Shown piece by piece: positions 37,657 to 47,058 of a stretch of DNA of 64,000 nucleotides. The stretch's first letter is position 1; every line of letters begins with the position of its first letter. The notes beneath the pieces are model-generated. The model saw only the letters and a list, made by a program, of their open reading frames with translations. It searched no databases and was not told the DNA's origin. The translations under genes and the position numbers were made by a program. The stretch lies in assembly GCF_003710905.1 (NCBI RefSeq), contig NZ_RHHV01000009.1, forward strand, positions 186,001-250,000. The letters are read 5' to 3'. This stretch comes from Brevibacillus parabrevis. GTDB taxonomy: Bacteria; Bacillota; Bacilli; Brevibacillales; Brevibacillaceae.

Positions 37657-39471
37657 TCACGGGCGCTTCAGCTCGGGTACTCCCAACAGTACAGGAGTTT
37701 CCTTTCCTCTATGTCCGGCAGAAGAGCCGGACTGAAACTGCAAAATCAAAACGGATATGTCATCGGTTTGCTGGCCTTGGCGCATCATCGCCCACAGGTA
37801 CGATTCCACACGCTCAATCGTCTCTTCACTGCCCGGCTCGTGCTCGTCCAAAAGAACAGCAAGTTCTTCGAGCAAACCGTGAGAGCTTCGCAGCACATCT
37901 TTTCTTCCCGTATCCAATAATCCATCTGTGTATAGTAGTAGTATACCCTCTTCTTTCAAGGGTACTTCCTCAAGCTGATAGGTGCTATCCGCCAAAAGCC
38001 CTAGTCCTACGCCCCCGTTGCAGCGCAGAACCGCTTTTTTCGTCGCCGACAAATAGAGCGGCTGCGGATGGCCTGCCCTGGCAAGCAAAATTTTGTGCTG
38101 GACAGAGTCGTAGACGGCGACCAGCATGGTAATGTACGAGCGCGTTTTGGCCAAATCGGTATACAGCAGCTGATTCAACCGCTGCAAAATGTCGTCCGGC
38201 GACGCGTTGTTTTGCAGCACCGCCCTTACGGCAATGCGAATGCCTGTCGCCCAAATGCTCGCAGGCAGACCGTGCCCGGATACGTCCGCTACAATAAAAC
38301 AAGTGTAGCGTTCATCAATCGGGACAAAATCAATGTAATCTCCGCCTACGTAAGTGACCGGAACAAAAACGGTTCTGGCGCGCAATCCGTCCACCCGCCA
38401 TTCCTCTTTCGGAATCAGCATAGACTGGATTCTGCGAGCCAAGCCCATCTCCAGCTCAAGCTCTTTCAGCTCTGACGACTGGTGCTCATGCAGGCAGCGC
38501 AAGATCAATCCCCGCACGGTCACGAGCAGCAGTTGGAAAAACGATTGCTCCAGCTCTTTTGTTTCCATATCGTACTCGTTGCATACAGTCTGAGCCAACA
38601 GCCTGACATAGCGGGGTGTCTTGGCGGTGTCCCACTGCTCCGAGACGACAATCCGCTCCTCGACGAAGTGCGCAGCGCCACGGTCGTCGCGTCTGCCCCG
38701 CTCCATGTGAAAATAAACATCCCCGTGCTCGGACTCCCAACTGATGCCAATGTAAGCAAGTGTTTTGATTTGATGAAACCAGACATCTACAAGCTCAGTC
38801 GTTATGCGGTGAATGCTATCGTAATGGACGTCGCTCACGCTGATTTTGTTGCTCGCAATCAGCAATTCCTCGTAATTTTGCTTGAGTTCCTCAACGAGAG
38901 ACAGCTGATTGTTCATCCACTCCGTATGGGCGAGTTGCTGGGTAAGCCTCGATTCCAGAGAGCTGACCGACGATAGCGTCTCCGACATGAGATGCTGGTT
39001 GTCCCTATTGTTTAAGTATGTCCGAACGCTCGTATAGCCAACAGCTATAGCCAACCCTACTTTAGCATAAAACGGCATTTCCGGCAGCGCAAGCAAGGAA
39101 GCGGTGATGACCAGAAGAATCACCTGCACGATGCCTGTGTGCTGCCTTGTGCTCATTTGCCAGTCCATTAAAAGCTGGGCACCCTTGATTTGCGTTTTCG
39201 CGCGCAGCGGTCTGTGCGTCAAAAGCAAAAAGAGCAAGGAAACGATGCCCGCCAGATAAGTCCCTGAACAAAACGGCACCCCTAGCCCGTGACCGATCCA
39301 GGCGAAAGCAAGAACGAGCAAACTGCCAAGTCCCCAGGCAATCAGTCCGATCCCTTGCAAAAAAGAAATGTCAAACCATCTATGCGGTTGCCGCTGCAAG
39401 CCGCACGATAAGAAAATCAAATACACACCTATACCTATCCCTGACAAGTAGAGTGCTATTTTCCAGATCAT
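37657..39471 (-). CDS. Membrane-bound SpoIIE-family PP2C phosphatase
   Basis: A 604-residue protein with about five N-terminal transmembrane helices (residues 3-150), a coiled-coil/GAF-like middle section (160-350) and a C-terminal PP2C domain. Metal-binding motifs are VGGDYIDF (375-382), VADVSGHG (394-401), ARAGHPQP and QTDDISVLILQ. It should dephosphorylate the STAS antagonist encoded two genes later. Unlike SpoIIE it has fewer membrane helices and is not next to a cell-division gene. AGGTGA precedes the ATG. Confidence 0.88.
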   Translation of the reverse strand: MIWKIALYLSGIGIGVYLIFLSCGLQRQPHRWFDISFLQGIGLIAWGLGSLLVLAFAWIGHGLGVPFCSGTYLAGIVSLLFLLLTHRPLRAKTQIKGAQLLMDWQMSTRQHTGIVQVILLVITASLLALPEMPFYAKVGLAIAVGYTSVRTYLNNRDNQHLMSETLSSVSSLESRLTQQLAHTEWMNNQLSLVEELKQNYEELLIASNKISVSDVHYDSIHRITTELVDVWFHQIKTLAYIGISWESEHGDVYFHMERGRRDDRGAAHFVEERIVVSEQWDTAKTPRYVRLLAQTVCNEYDMETKELEQSFFQLLLVTVRGLILRCLHEHQSSELKELELEMGLARRIQSMLIPKEEWRVDGLRARTVFVPVTYVGGDYIDFVPIDERYTCFIVADVSGHGLPASIWATGIRIAVRAVLQNNASPDDILQRLNQLLYTDLAKTRSYITMLVAVYDSVQHKILLARAGHPQPLYLSATKKAVLRCNGGVGLGLLADSTYQLEEVPLKEEGILLLYTDGLLDTGRKDVLRSSHGLLEELAVLLDEHEPGSEETIERVESYLWAMMRQGQQTDDISVLILQFQSGSSAGHRGKETPVLLGVPELKRP

Positions 39472-39647
39472 TCGCTCACCTTTACACGTTCGTCCTAGCC
39501 TTCCTGCCCTATACGTTCCCGTTTCCTCCCATTCTCAAACCCATATGTTCAAATATACGTAAACAAGAAAGAAATCTCGTTTTTTCGTCGCGGAAATCTA
39601 GGCACTGACCCAGCCCACCTCGCATATGCTGAAATGAGGTGATAACG

Positions 39648-39833
39648 ATGATGAATTTTCGCTGGAAGTACAACCCTACCTACCTGCGAATCAAATATGG
39701 ATGCAAGCAAGTGTTGATTCCCTTGATGATTTTTCAGTTCATCCGCACCGTCCTGTTTCCCACCTCGTTTGACGTGATCCTTCTCGGCCTGCTCGCCCTT
39801 TTGTACGTGGCGATCGTACTGGAGTGGCTGTAA
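39648..39833 (+). CDS. Small membrane protein of unknown function
   Basis: A plus-strand frame of 61 residues, MMNFRWKYNPTYLR then two hydrophobic stretches (VLIPLMIFQFIRTVLF and VILLGLLALLYVAIVLEWL). GAGGTG lies six bases before the ATG, so translation is likely. I do not recognise a family. It is divergent from the PP2C gene and convergent with the coat-kinase operon. Confidence 0.65.
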   Translation: MMNFRWKYNPTYLRIKYGCKQVLIPLMIFQFIRTVLFPTSFDVILLGLLALLYVAIVLEWL

Positions 39834-39834
39834 A

Positions 39835-39871
39835 TGCAAAAAGCAACGCCCCACCTTTGTGAGACGTTGCT
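39835..39871 (-). terminator. Intrinsic terminator of the spoVID-kinase operon
   Basis: AGCAACG pairs with CGTTGCT (39842-39848 with 39865-39871) and is followed by TTTTTGC on the minus strand, directly after the last kinase gene. Confidence 0.75.
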
Positions 39872-39873
39872 CG

Positions 39874-40869
39874 TCAAAAAGCTTGCTGGACCCAACGGTG
39901 CAATCGCATCAGACGGTCCATATCTTTTTCCAGGCGCTTCACCGCGTACAGCTCACTCCAATCTTTGCGATTGTGGTAATAGACGTCGATGTCCCTCATG
40001 ATTCGTTCCGGGTACGACAGGAACGCTGCCAACAGCTCGATTTCTTCCGGTCGCAAGGGAAAAATGGCTGCGTAGCGATGGTACAGCTGGGAGGCGCCTG
40101 CTTCATCTCCCGCCAGTTGGAAATACGTCCGGTAAAACAGGGTGAGGTCGCGCACAGGCGTGTCAAAGCTGGCTCGGTCAAAATTGAGCAGCTTTCCCTT
40201 CCCCGAGCGATCCGGCACGATATGCGCGGGGTGCGGATAGCCGTGAATCAGCGACAGGCGAAAATGCGCGTGTGTCTCATGCCGTTCTTTCCAGTCGGTC
40301 AAAAGGTCGGTGGCTGTCTGGCTCATCTCCGTCACAAACGCTTTGTTTGCCAAAAAGACGAGGTCGAACGGAGAAGGATACTGCCGCCCTCCCGCCACTT
40401 CCGCCGCCTTTTCCATCTGGCCTTGCCAATACTGCCAGCGATTCAGCAGCGAGTCGATCAGCGGCTCTACCTGTCTCGGATCATCGAAGCGATAGTTTTG
40501 CGTCAGATGATGAAGCTCGGCCAGCCGCTCGATGGCTGGAGTTGCCCACGCCAGCGGCTGCTCTGTCCACTCCTCGCTCCCCGGCTGCCAGGGCGTCACA
40601 TAGTACACCGCATCCCCCAGCACAATAAACGGATCATCGAATTTCGTATACGTAAAAGGAACCGCTCCATCCCAGCCTCGCTGCTGCAGCTGGCGCAGCA
40701 TGTCGCTTACGAAAACGAGCCGCTTGGCAGACACGTTCGCCCGCTTGCAGACGTAAGAGCCGTAGGGAGTCGTCGCCTTGAATACGTTTGGTTCTTTTAG
40801 AAGATCGATGCTCTGCGCGTACATATCGTACTCTTGAAACAACGGATAAACATCGTCATATCGGCTCAT
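39874..40869 (-). CDS. ysxE: YsxE-like coat kinase homologue, catalytic site degenerate
   Basis: A 331-residue CotS/YsxE-family protein. The Brenner motif reads HGYPHPAHI at 209-217, so the catalytic Asp is Tyr211 and the metal-binding Asn is His216; the later Asp231 (NFD) is kept. This argues for a structural role rather than phosphotransfer. Its start overlaps the preceding kinase gene by 14 bases. B. subtilis has spoVID-ysxE; here two such genes follow spoVID. Confidence 0.8.
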   Translation of the reverse strand: MSRYDDVYPLFQEYDMYAQSIDLLKEPNVFKATTPYGSYVCKRANVSAKRLVFVSDMLRQLQQRGWDGAVPFTYTKFDDPFIVLGDAVYYVTPWQPGSEEWTEQPLAWATPAIERLAELHHLTQNYRFDDPRQVEPLIDSLLNRWQYWQGQMEKAAEVAGGRQYPSPFDLVFLANKAFVTEMSQTATDLLTDWKERHETHAHFRLSLIHGYPHPAHIVPDRSGKGKLLNFDRASFDTPVRDLTLFYRTYFQLAGDEAGASQLYHRYAAIFPLRPEEIELLAAFLSYPERIMRDIDVYYHNRKDWSELYAVKRLEKDMDRLMRLHRWVQQAF

Positions 40870-41854
40870 CTACTCCCTCCCTCCTCGTCTGCTCAGCCCG
40901 ATACGCAATGTGCTGAAGCAACTGGTCTACCGACTCTTGAATGCGCAGCGCCTGCTCGATCGCTTTTACCGATGCTTCTTCCCTGTTCGCAATCCGTCTG
41001 GTGTAGGCTTCCATGCTTTTGTACACTTCGCGAGGACGAGCCATAAAAGCGAGCATGACGGTGTAATCTCCGTAGGTGAGCGGCTTGACCTCCTCGTATC
41101 CGTCGAGAAAAGCGTCAATTTGCCCCAGATCTTTATGCGTCAAGTAATGATCCCGCAGAAAACTCGCCACGTCTCTTTGCTGAACGGACAAGGCTGGCCG
41201 GAAAAAGCCCCTCAGGTACAGCTCTCCTTTCACCATGCCCCAATTGTCCCGCAGCAGCTCCCGATGCGACACACTGACGGTTTCCGGCGTAATACTCGGA
41301 TGAGTGAGCATGGCCGAAGAGCGCTCCATTCGCTGAAGCATCGGCTGCATCAACTCTGCTACCCATCTTTTTTCTCCCGGCTCGCGTCCGTGCTTGTTCC
41401 GAAACGCTTCTGCGAACGCCTTGGCCTTCGTCCATTTGGCATCTGCACCGATTTGTTCTTGCTTCAAGTAATCGATCCCCGACAAGATGGGACTTTCCTG
41501 TTGAGACAAGTGCATCATGCCAATGACTCGGCCACACCTGTAAGCCCATTCCGTCCCAGGCTCGCACGCTTCGATGTGCCGGGCGTGGTCGGTCATGGTG
41601 ACGCCACGCTTGCCTACAACCAGAAACGGCTTAGTCTCTCGCGTACGTATGAACCTTTCCACTACGCGAAACCCCTGACGAGCCAATCGCTCGCGCCAGG
41701 CAAACGACCAGCGCATCACATCCACACGCGGCCAGACGTGGAGTTCCTTGGGGCCCCGGTTAGTCTCCAGTAAATAGCAGTCATCGAGCGGCGTGATTCG
41801 AATCACGCGCGCCCGATAATGCTGGCAAACTTCGGAGAGATCGATCTTATCCAC
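40856..41854 (-). CDS. CotS-family coat kinase homologue, degenerate
   Basis: A 332-residue relative of the coat kinases. The catalytic loop is HRELLRDN (197-204), with Glu199 for the usual Asp, and the DFD metal motif is replaced by YLRGFF. The N-lobe lacks an obvious ATP loop. The start is GTG at 41852-41854, with AAAGGAG overlapping the spoVID stop codon, so translation is coupled. Likely a spore coat protein without kinase activity. Confidence 0.75.
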   Translation of the reverse strand: MDKIDLSEVCQHYRARVIRITPLDDCYLLETNRGPKELHVWPRVDVMRWSFAWRERLARQGFRVVERFIRTRETKPFLVVGKRGVTMTDHARHIEACEPGTEWAYRCGRVIGMMHLSQQESPILSGIDYLKQEQIGADAKWTKAKAFAEAFRNKHGREPGEKRWVAELMQPMLQRMERSSAMLTHPSITPETVSVSHRELLRDNWGMVKGELYLRGFFRPALSVQQRDVASFLRDHYLTHKDLGQIDAFLDGYEEVKPLTYGDYTVMLAFMARPREVYKSMEAYTRRIANREEASVKAIEQALRIQESVDQLLQHIAYRAEQTRREGVDEPI

Positions 41855-41868
41855 GGTCCCCCACTCCT

Positions 41869-43335
41869 TTATTGCGGGATGTACAAAATTTGTCCCGCGA
41901 CAACCTGTTCGGAAGCGAGCCTGTTCACTTCCACGATTTTGGACACTGGCAACGAATAGCGCTGGGAAATATGCTCCAGCGTCTCGTCACGCTGAATGAT
42001 GCACATCTTCAACTGACTTGTGCTCTCTTCCTTGCGCCGCACGAACGAGGTGAGATTATGCATCGCCTCCATCGTCCCGGGACTCGCCCCCACTGAAGAG
42101 CCGTGGCGGGAGGTGCTGGACGAGGACTCCGCTTCGCTGGCTTGCGCTTCCTGTTTGGCGCGACTGGCTTGCGAAAAGATGGTGGTGATGTTGACATTGG
42201 CCTTCTCTTCGCGGGAAGCCTTGCCGGAAATGGCTACTTTCAGCTCTGTCTCTTCCACCACTTCTGGCTGCGCAATCACTGGCTCTGCTTCCTCTTCCTC
42301 GAGGTCGGCATGCACTTCTTGTACGGCATTCGCATCGTAGGCAGACTCGTCAGGCTCACTCGCTACCGGAGCGTAATCAATCTCGTTCTGTTCGTGGATG
42401 GCAAGCACAGGTTCATCCGCGTCATGCTGTTTTCTCTCCTGCTCGCGGGCCTGAACATCCTGATAGGCAAGCACATCGTACGCAGGGGAGTCGTACTGAG
42501 CCTCAGCCTGACCGTGCGTTTCGTAAGCGGCAGGATCGGCCATCCACGCTTTTTGCGGCTCACTTTGCGCCACCTCCTGCACCTCGCCATAATGTTCCTG
42601 CACTTCCCCGTATTGCGACGGGATATCCTCAGGATCGCTGTAGGCAATCGCGGGAGCGTCGAAAACGGACGGCGATTCAGTCGAGTCATAAGAAGCTGGC
42701 AATGCCTGCCGTTCCAGTTCTGCTTCGAGCGCACTCAGCTTTTCCTCGATTTCGTCCAGAGAGGCAGGTGAAGCGTACTCCTGATACGATTCGTCCGTCG
42801 CATGGGCGTATTCCCAGGCTCTCGCTTCCTCTGCAGCCGGTTCCTGATCGGCTGACGCTGGCTGGGCAGCCTGTTGTTCGCCCAAAAGAATCCCCATGAT
42901 TTTCAAATCTGCATCAATCAGCATTTGATGCGGAGATTCCAGCTTGTAATCAAAGCTGTCTACAATCGCGTAAATGTCGCCAATTTCCGCAATCCGGTCC
43001 AACGGAATCGTAATGTTCAACGGGATGCGATGGCCGATTTGCTCCTCCCAGCCGTACTGCACCTCTTCCGACGCTTCCTGACGAAACGGCGGAAAAGTTA
43101 CTGCCTCAACCAGAGTTTCCGTTCCGCCGCTGTTCGCTTCTGCGGCCTCCCTGATCGGCTCGTATTTTCCTACCAATTGCAAGCAACCCGTGATCGAGAC
43201 ATACGAATCGTTTTCCAGAACCTCGACATCAGGCACCAGTTCCAGCTCTTGCAATTCGCCGATTCCGGCTCTATCGGATGAGAGGAAAATGGTCTCCTTG
43301 ATGGCAAACGAAAGCAGCCCATCCTGTAACGCCAT
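41869..43335 (-). CDS. spoVID: Spore coat morphogenetic protein SpoVID
   Basis: A 488-residue protein. Residues 1-130 form the conserved N-terminal domain needed for coat encasement (GLLSFAIKETIFLSSDRAG, then PLNITIPLDRIAEIGDIYA); a long acidic Glu/Ala/Tyr-rich middle is poorly conserved; the last 48 residues are a LysM domain (IIQRDETLEHISQRYSLPV). SpoVID binds SafA and SpoIVA and drives coat proteins around the spore. The ATG follows AAAGGAGGAG. A sporulation-type -10 box, CATATAGTA (minus strand, 43460-43468), lies about 125 bases upstream, without a clear -35. Confidence 0.9.
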   Translation of the reverse strand: MALQDGLLSFAIKETIFLSSDRAGIGELQELELVPDVEVLENDSYVSITGCLQLVGKYEPIREAAEANSGGTETLVEAVTFPPFRQEASEEVQYGWEEQIGHRIPLNITIPLDRIAEIGDIYAIVDSFDYKLESPHQMLIDADLKIMGILLGEQQAAQPASADQEPAAEEARAWEYAHATDESYQEYASPASLDEIEEKLSALEAELERQALPASYDSTESPSVFDAPAIAYSDPEDIPSQYGEVQEHYGEVQEVAQSEPQKAWMADPAAYETHGQAEAQYDSPAYDVLAYQDVQAREQERKQHDADEPVLAIHEQNEIDYAPVASEPDESAYDANAVQEVHADLEEEEAEPVIAQPEVVEETELKVAISGKASREEKANVNITTIFSQASRAKQEAQASEAESSSSTSRHGSSVGASPGTMEAMHNLTSFVRRKEESTSQLKMCIIQRDETLEHISQRYSLPVSKIVEVNRLASEQVVAGQILYIPQ

Positions 43336-43495
43336 TCGTGCTCCTCCTTTTCGAAAACTTGGGCTCCGCCAAGCTTTTTTTTGGGCGATGCCTTTGATGC
43401 GCCAAGGTCGATACGAGTTGTACAGGCATCCGATCGACCGAGTGCAGGACATTTCCCTATACTATATGGACAGGACGAGCCGTTTAGCACCGAAA

Positions 43496-43523
43496 AAAGG
43501 AAAAACCGGGGTTAGCTCCCCGG
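43496..43523 (-). terminator. Intrinsic terminator of hemE-hemH-hemY
   Basis: ACCGGGG pairs with CCCCGGT (43504-43510 with 43517-43523) followed by TTTTTCC on the minus strand. The hemY stop codon lies in the loop. Confidence 0.85.
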
Positions 43524-44921
43524 TTGCACAGATGCGATCCATTCCAATATGGCTTTTTTTCCTTGGGCAATACAATCCGGCACACCTACACCGTTGTAGG
43601 ATGCCCCTGCCACCATGACCCCCGGCAGGCTGGCTTTCAGCTTTTGTTTCACGTCCCGCACCCACGCCTGATGTCCGACCACATATGGAATCGCGTTTTG
43701 CAGACGGGTGACACTGTAAAACTCCGGCTCTTGACGGATGGTCATGATCTTGCGCAAATCGCGCAGCACAACGTCCAGAATCTCTTCGTCGGTCATCTGC
43801 ATAAAGGCTTGCTCTGTCGCTCGCCCGACGAAGCTTCTCAAGAGCGCCTTGTTGTTCGGCACCATGTGCGGCCATTTCCGATGCGCCCACGTACACGCCG
43901 TAATCGTCGCACCGGAGTGGCGCGGCACGATGAAGCCTGTCCCTTCCATCCCCAGCTCGATCCCGCTCTCCGGAAAAGCCATGGCAATCGTCGCTACCAT
44001 GTGCGGCTTGGCGTTCTCCAGTGTCGCAACATTGGCAAAAGGCCGCAGCAAAGGCTCCGAGACAGCGTGGGGTACGGTGAACAAAACGGCGTCCGTCTCA
44101 AGCAGCTGACCGTTTGTCAAAGCGAGCGCATACTTGCCGTCTGGCCGTTTTTCCAGCTTGGTGACCCCTGTGCCTTTCAGCAACACTTCACTAGGCAAGC
44201 TTTTTTCAATGCCTTCCACCAACGATTGCAATCCGTTCGCAAGCGTCAGGAAAATGCCTTTTGGCTTGCCAGGTGCTTTCGACTGCGGGCGCGAATGCTT
44301 CATCGCGAGAATCAGGCTGCGGTGCTGCTTTTCCATTTGCGCGAACTGCGGAAAGCTCGCCAGCAAGCTGAGGTGGTCGAGATCCCCGGAGTAGACGCCT
44401 GACAGAAGCGGAGAAATGAGGTTGTCGATCACTTCATCCCCCAGCCTGCGCCGGAAAAATTCGCCTACGGAAATATCCGCATCGCCTTTGGAGGCAGGCA
44501 AAATCAAGTCGGCTGCTGCGCGGATTTTGCCTGGCCACGAGATCAGGTCTGTCGTCACAAACGGCATCAGCTTGGTCGGCACCCCCATCACGGCGCCTTC
44601 CGGAATCGGCTGCAAGCGATTTTTGTGCCAAATGTAAGCCTGTCCGGTGCTGTTGCGCACCAGTTCATGCGCAAGCCCCAAATCGGCTGCCAGCTCGCCT
44701 GCGCTCGTTTTCCGCTCCAAAAACGAATCCGGTCCCAGCTCGATGACAAAGCCTTCGTGCCGCCACGTCTTGATCTTTCCGCCCAGGTGATCCTGCTGTT
44801 CGAGCAGCTGATAGGAAATCGGCAGCCCTTTTGCTTCGATCTCTTTTTGCAAGTAAAAAGCAGCGGTCAATCCGGTGATGCCGCCGCCAACAATCGTTAC
44901 ATGATAAGATTTCTCGCTCAT
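43512..44921 (-). CDS. hemY: Coproporphyrinogen III oxidase (HemY/CgoX)
   Basis: A 469-residue FAD enzyme of the protoporphyrinogen oxidase family. The dinucleotide motif is VTIVGGGITGLTAAFYL at the N-terminus, and the second flavin motif VAGASYNGVGVPDC is near the C-terminus. In Gram-positive bacteria this enzyme oxidises coproporphyrinogen III to coproporphyrin III. It is the last gene of hemE-hemH-hemY, 12 bases after hemH. Confidence 0.93.
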   Translation of the reverse strand: MSEKSYHVTIVGGGITGLTAAFYLQKEIEAKGLPISYQLLEQQDHLGGKIKTWRHEGFVIELGPDSFLERKTSAGELAADLGLAHELVRNSTGQAYIWHKNRLQPIPEGAVMGVPTKLMPFVTTDLISWPGKIRAAADLILPASKGDADISVGEFFRRRLGDEVIDNLISPLLSGVYSGDLDHLSLLASFPQFAQMEKQHRSLILAMKHSRPQSKAPGKPKGIFLTLANGLQSLVEGIEKSLPSEVLLKGTGVTKLEKRPDGKYALALTNGQLLETDAVLFTVPHAVSEPLLRPFANVATLENAKPHMVATIAMAFPESGIELGMEGTGFIVPRHSGATITACTWAHRKWPHMVPNNKALLRSFVGRATEQAFMQMTDEEILDVVLRDLRKIMTIRQEPEFYSVTRLQNAIPYVVGHQAWVRDVKQKLKASLPGVMVAGASYNGVGVPDCIAQGKKAILEWIASVQPGS

Positions 44922-44933
44922 GTGATCAATCCC

Positions 44934-45866
44934 CTAGTTCGCCAGCTTTTTCCCGATCGCATCAGCCAGACAGGAAATAAACGCAGGCCTGGCGTTAGGC
45001 ATCGGAGGGCGATGGTAGTGAACACCCAGCTCTTCCGTTACTGCCTTGCATTCCATATCATTGTCAAACAACACTTCGAGGTGCTCGGCTACGAACCCGA
45101 CCGGACAATAGACGAACGACTGGTAGCCGTGCTCTTTGTACAAGTCTCTCGTCAAATCTTGAACGTCTGGCCCAAGCCACGGCTCTGGCGTGTTGCCCGC
45201 ACTCTGCCAGCCGATAGCATAGCGGGAAATTCCGGCCTGCTCGGCAATCAGCTTGGCTGTATCCTCCAGTTGCTGCGGATAAGGATCGCCAGACTTCAAG
45301 ATTTTTTCCGGGAGACTGTGGGCAGAGAAGATGACGACGGCTTGTCCGCGTTCTTCTTCCGGCATCGAGGCAAACGTACCCGCAATCGCTTTCGCCCAGT
45401 ATTCAATGAAGCCCGGTTCCAAATACCAGCTCTCGATGCTCTCGATTTTCGGGCCTTGGATCGATTCGGAATGCTCCTGCGCTCTGCCGTTGTACTCTTT
45501 TACGCTGTAGCTGGAGTAATGCGGAGCGAGAACCAGACTTACCGCCTCTTCAATACCGTCTCGCTTCATCTGCTCGACAGCATCCTCGATGAACGGGGCA
45601 ATATGCTTCAACCCCAAGTATCCGACAAACTCCCGATCGGGATAACGCTTGTTCAGTTCCGCAGTCAGCGCTCGCACCTGCTCGTCCGTAATATCCGCAA
45701 AACGGTTCAGCCCATCTACCGCCTCATAGCGGGCTCTCAAGTCGTCAAGCAGTTCTTGCGGCGGTTTGCGGCCGCGGCGAATGTGCGTGTAGTATGGTTC
45801 GATTTGCTCAGGGCTGCGCGGCGTTCCATACGCCATCAGCAAAAGCCCTGTTTTTGGCTTCGACAT
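44934..45866 (-). CDS. hemH: Coproporphyrin III ferrochelatase (HemH/CpfC)
   Basis: A 310-residue ferrochelatase. His183 in [10 protein letters not shown] and Glu264 in AEHLEVLFD are at exactly the positions of the B. subtilis metal-binding pair. It inserts iron into coproporphyrin III. The ATG at 45864-45866 follows AGGAGGGG; an upstream TTG in frame is inside the spacing. No [2Fe-2S] cysteine cluster is present. Confidence 0.95.
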   Translation of the reverse strand: MSKPKTGLLLMAYGTPRSPEQIEPYYTHIRRGRKPPQELLDDLRARYEAVDGLNRFADITDEQVRALTAELNKRYPDREFVGYLGLKHIAPFIEDAVEQMKRDGIEEAVSLVLAPHYSSYSVKEYNGRAQEHSESIQGPKIESIESWYLEPGFIEYWAKAIAGTFASMPEEERGQAVVIFSAHSLPEKILKSGDPYPQQLEDTAKLIAEQAGISRYAIGWQSAGNTPEPWLGPDVQDLTRDLYKEHGYQSFVYCPVGFVAEHLEVLFDNDMECKAVTEELGVHYHRPPMPNARPAFISCLADAIGKKLAN

Positions 45867-45882
45867 TTCCAACCCCTCCTGG

Positions 45883-46920
45883 TCACACGTCCCGTTTGTA
45901 GCTATGAATGAACGCGGTCAATTTTTGCAGCGTTTCTACCTTGGCGTCAGGGAATACACCGTGCCCCAGATTGAAAATGAAACCTGGCTGTTTTGTACCT
46001 TCGTCGAGAATCTCTTTCGCTTTTGCTTCGAGCTTCTCCCAAGGAGCAAGCAGCAGCGTCGGGTCGAGGTTGCCCTGGAGCGTTTTGGTCACACCCATAT
46101 TGCGCGCTGTCGTGATGGAAGTGCGCCAGTCCAGACCGACGACATCCACAGGCAAGCGGTTCCAATCCAGCAAAAGATGACCCGCACCGATTCCGAAGTA
46201 GATGGTCGGCACTCCTGTTTCTTTCAGCGCTTGAAAAATCCGGGTCATGACAGGCGTTATGTACTCGCGATAATCTTCGTCGTTCAACGCGCCTACCCAT
46301 GAGTCAAACACTTGAACCGCTTGCGCCCCGGCCTTGATTTGCGCCTTCAGGTACGTGATCGTCAAGTCGCCGAGCTTCTCCATCAGCGCCTGCCAAGCTG
46401 CTGGTTCCGTGTACATGAAAGCTTTGGTCTTGTGGTAATGCTTGGAAGGGCCGCCCTCGATCATGTAGCTGGCAAGGGTGAACGGCGCTCCCGCAAAACC
46501 GATCAGCGGAACAGACAACTGCTCGCGCAACAGCTTGATCGATTCCAAAATATACGGCACGTGCGTTTCCGGCTCCAGGTCGAGCAGGCGCTGCACATCC
46601 GCCAATGACTCAATCGGATTGGCAATCACCGGGCCAATTCCCGACTCGATGTTCACGTCGACACCAATCGGTTTTAGCGGGGTCATGATGTCCGCGAACA
46701 AAATGGCGGCATCTACGCCCAACTGGTCTACAGGCAGGCGTGTCACTTCTGCGCACACTTCCGGTATGTAATTCATCTCAAAAAAGGTATACTTCGCGCG
46801 AATTGCGCGGTATTCGGGCTGGTATCGTCCCGCCTGGCGCATGTACCAGACAGGGACATGCTCTGTCGCCTCCCCGCGGCATGCTTTCAAAAACGTATCG
46901 TTAAATGGTTTTGAAGTCAT
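45883..46920 (-). CDS. hemE: Uroporphyrinogen decarboxylase
   Basis: A 345-residue enzyme that removes four carboxyl groups from uroporphyrinogen III. Conserved blocks are [17 protein letters not shown] near the start, [17 protein letters not shown], and GLDWRTSI. The ATG at 46918-46920 follows AGAGAGGA. Upstream, an extended -10 TGGTATCAT (minus strand, 46960-46968) may be its promoter, without a clear -35 box. Confidence 0.95.
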   Translation of the reverse strand: MTSKPFNDTFLKACRGEATEHVPVWYMRQAGRYQPEYRAIRAKYTFFEMNYIPEVCAEVTRLPVDQLGVDAAILFADIMTPLKPIGVDVNIESGIGPVIANPIESLADVQRLLDLEPETHVPYILESIKLLREQLSVPLIGFAGAPFTLASYMIEGGPSKHYHKTKAFMYTEPAAWQALMEKLGDLTITYLKAQIKAGAQAVQVFDSWVGALNDEDYREYITPVMTRIFQALKETGVPTIYFGIGAGHLLLDWNRLPVDVVGLDWRTSITTARNMGVTKTLQGNLDPTLLLAPWEKLEAKAKEILDEGTKQPGFIFNLGHGVFPDAKVETLQKLTAFIHSYKRDV

Positions 46921-47058
46921 GAATAATCCTCTCTTTGCACAATAATCTGTCCCATCAATATGATACCACTGGGCATTCGACAAGTAATGACTCTTTTGTG
47001 TCAAAATCTTTTCGTTTCGCGCTTTCCAATCCTATCCACCATTGTTGCCAAACTTCTT

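Noticed and set aside
39537..39564. GTTTAC...GGGTTT upstream of the PP2C gene as a sigma-B promoter
   Set aside because: The spacing is 16 bases, longer than the usual 12-15, and the -10 box is imperfect. Tempting in view of the partner-switching genes but not supported.
43460..43468. CATATAGTA upstream of spoVID as a sigma-K promoter
   Set aside because: The -10 pattern fits CATANNNTA but no -35 element stands at the right distance, and spoVID is expected to be sigma-E dependent.
46998..47010. TTGACA near hemE as a sigma-A -35 box
   Set aside because: No -10 sequence lies 16-18 bases downstream; the extended -10 at 46960-46968 is a better candidate.
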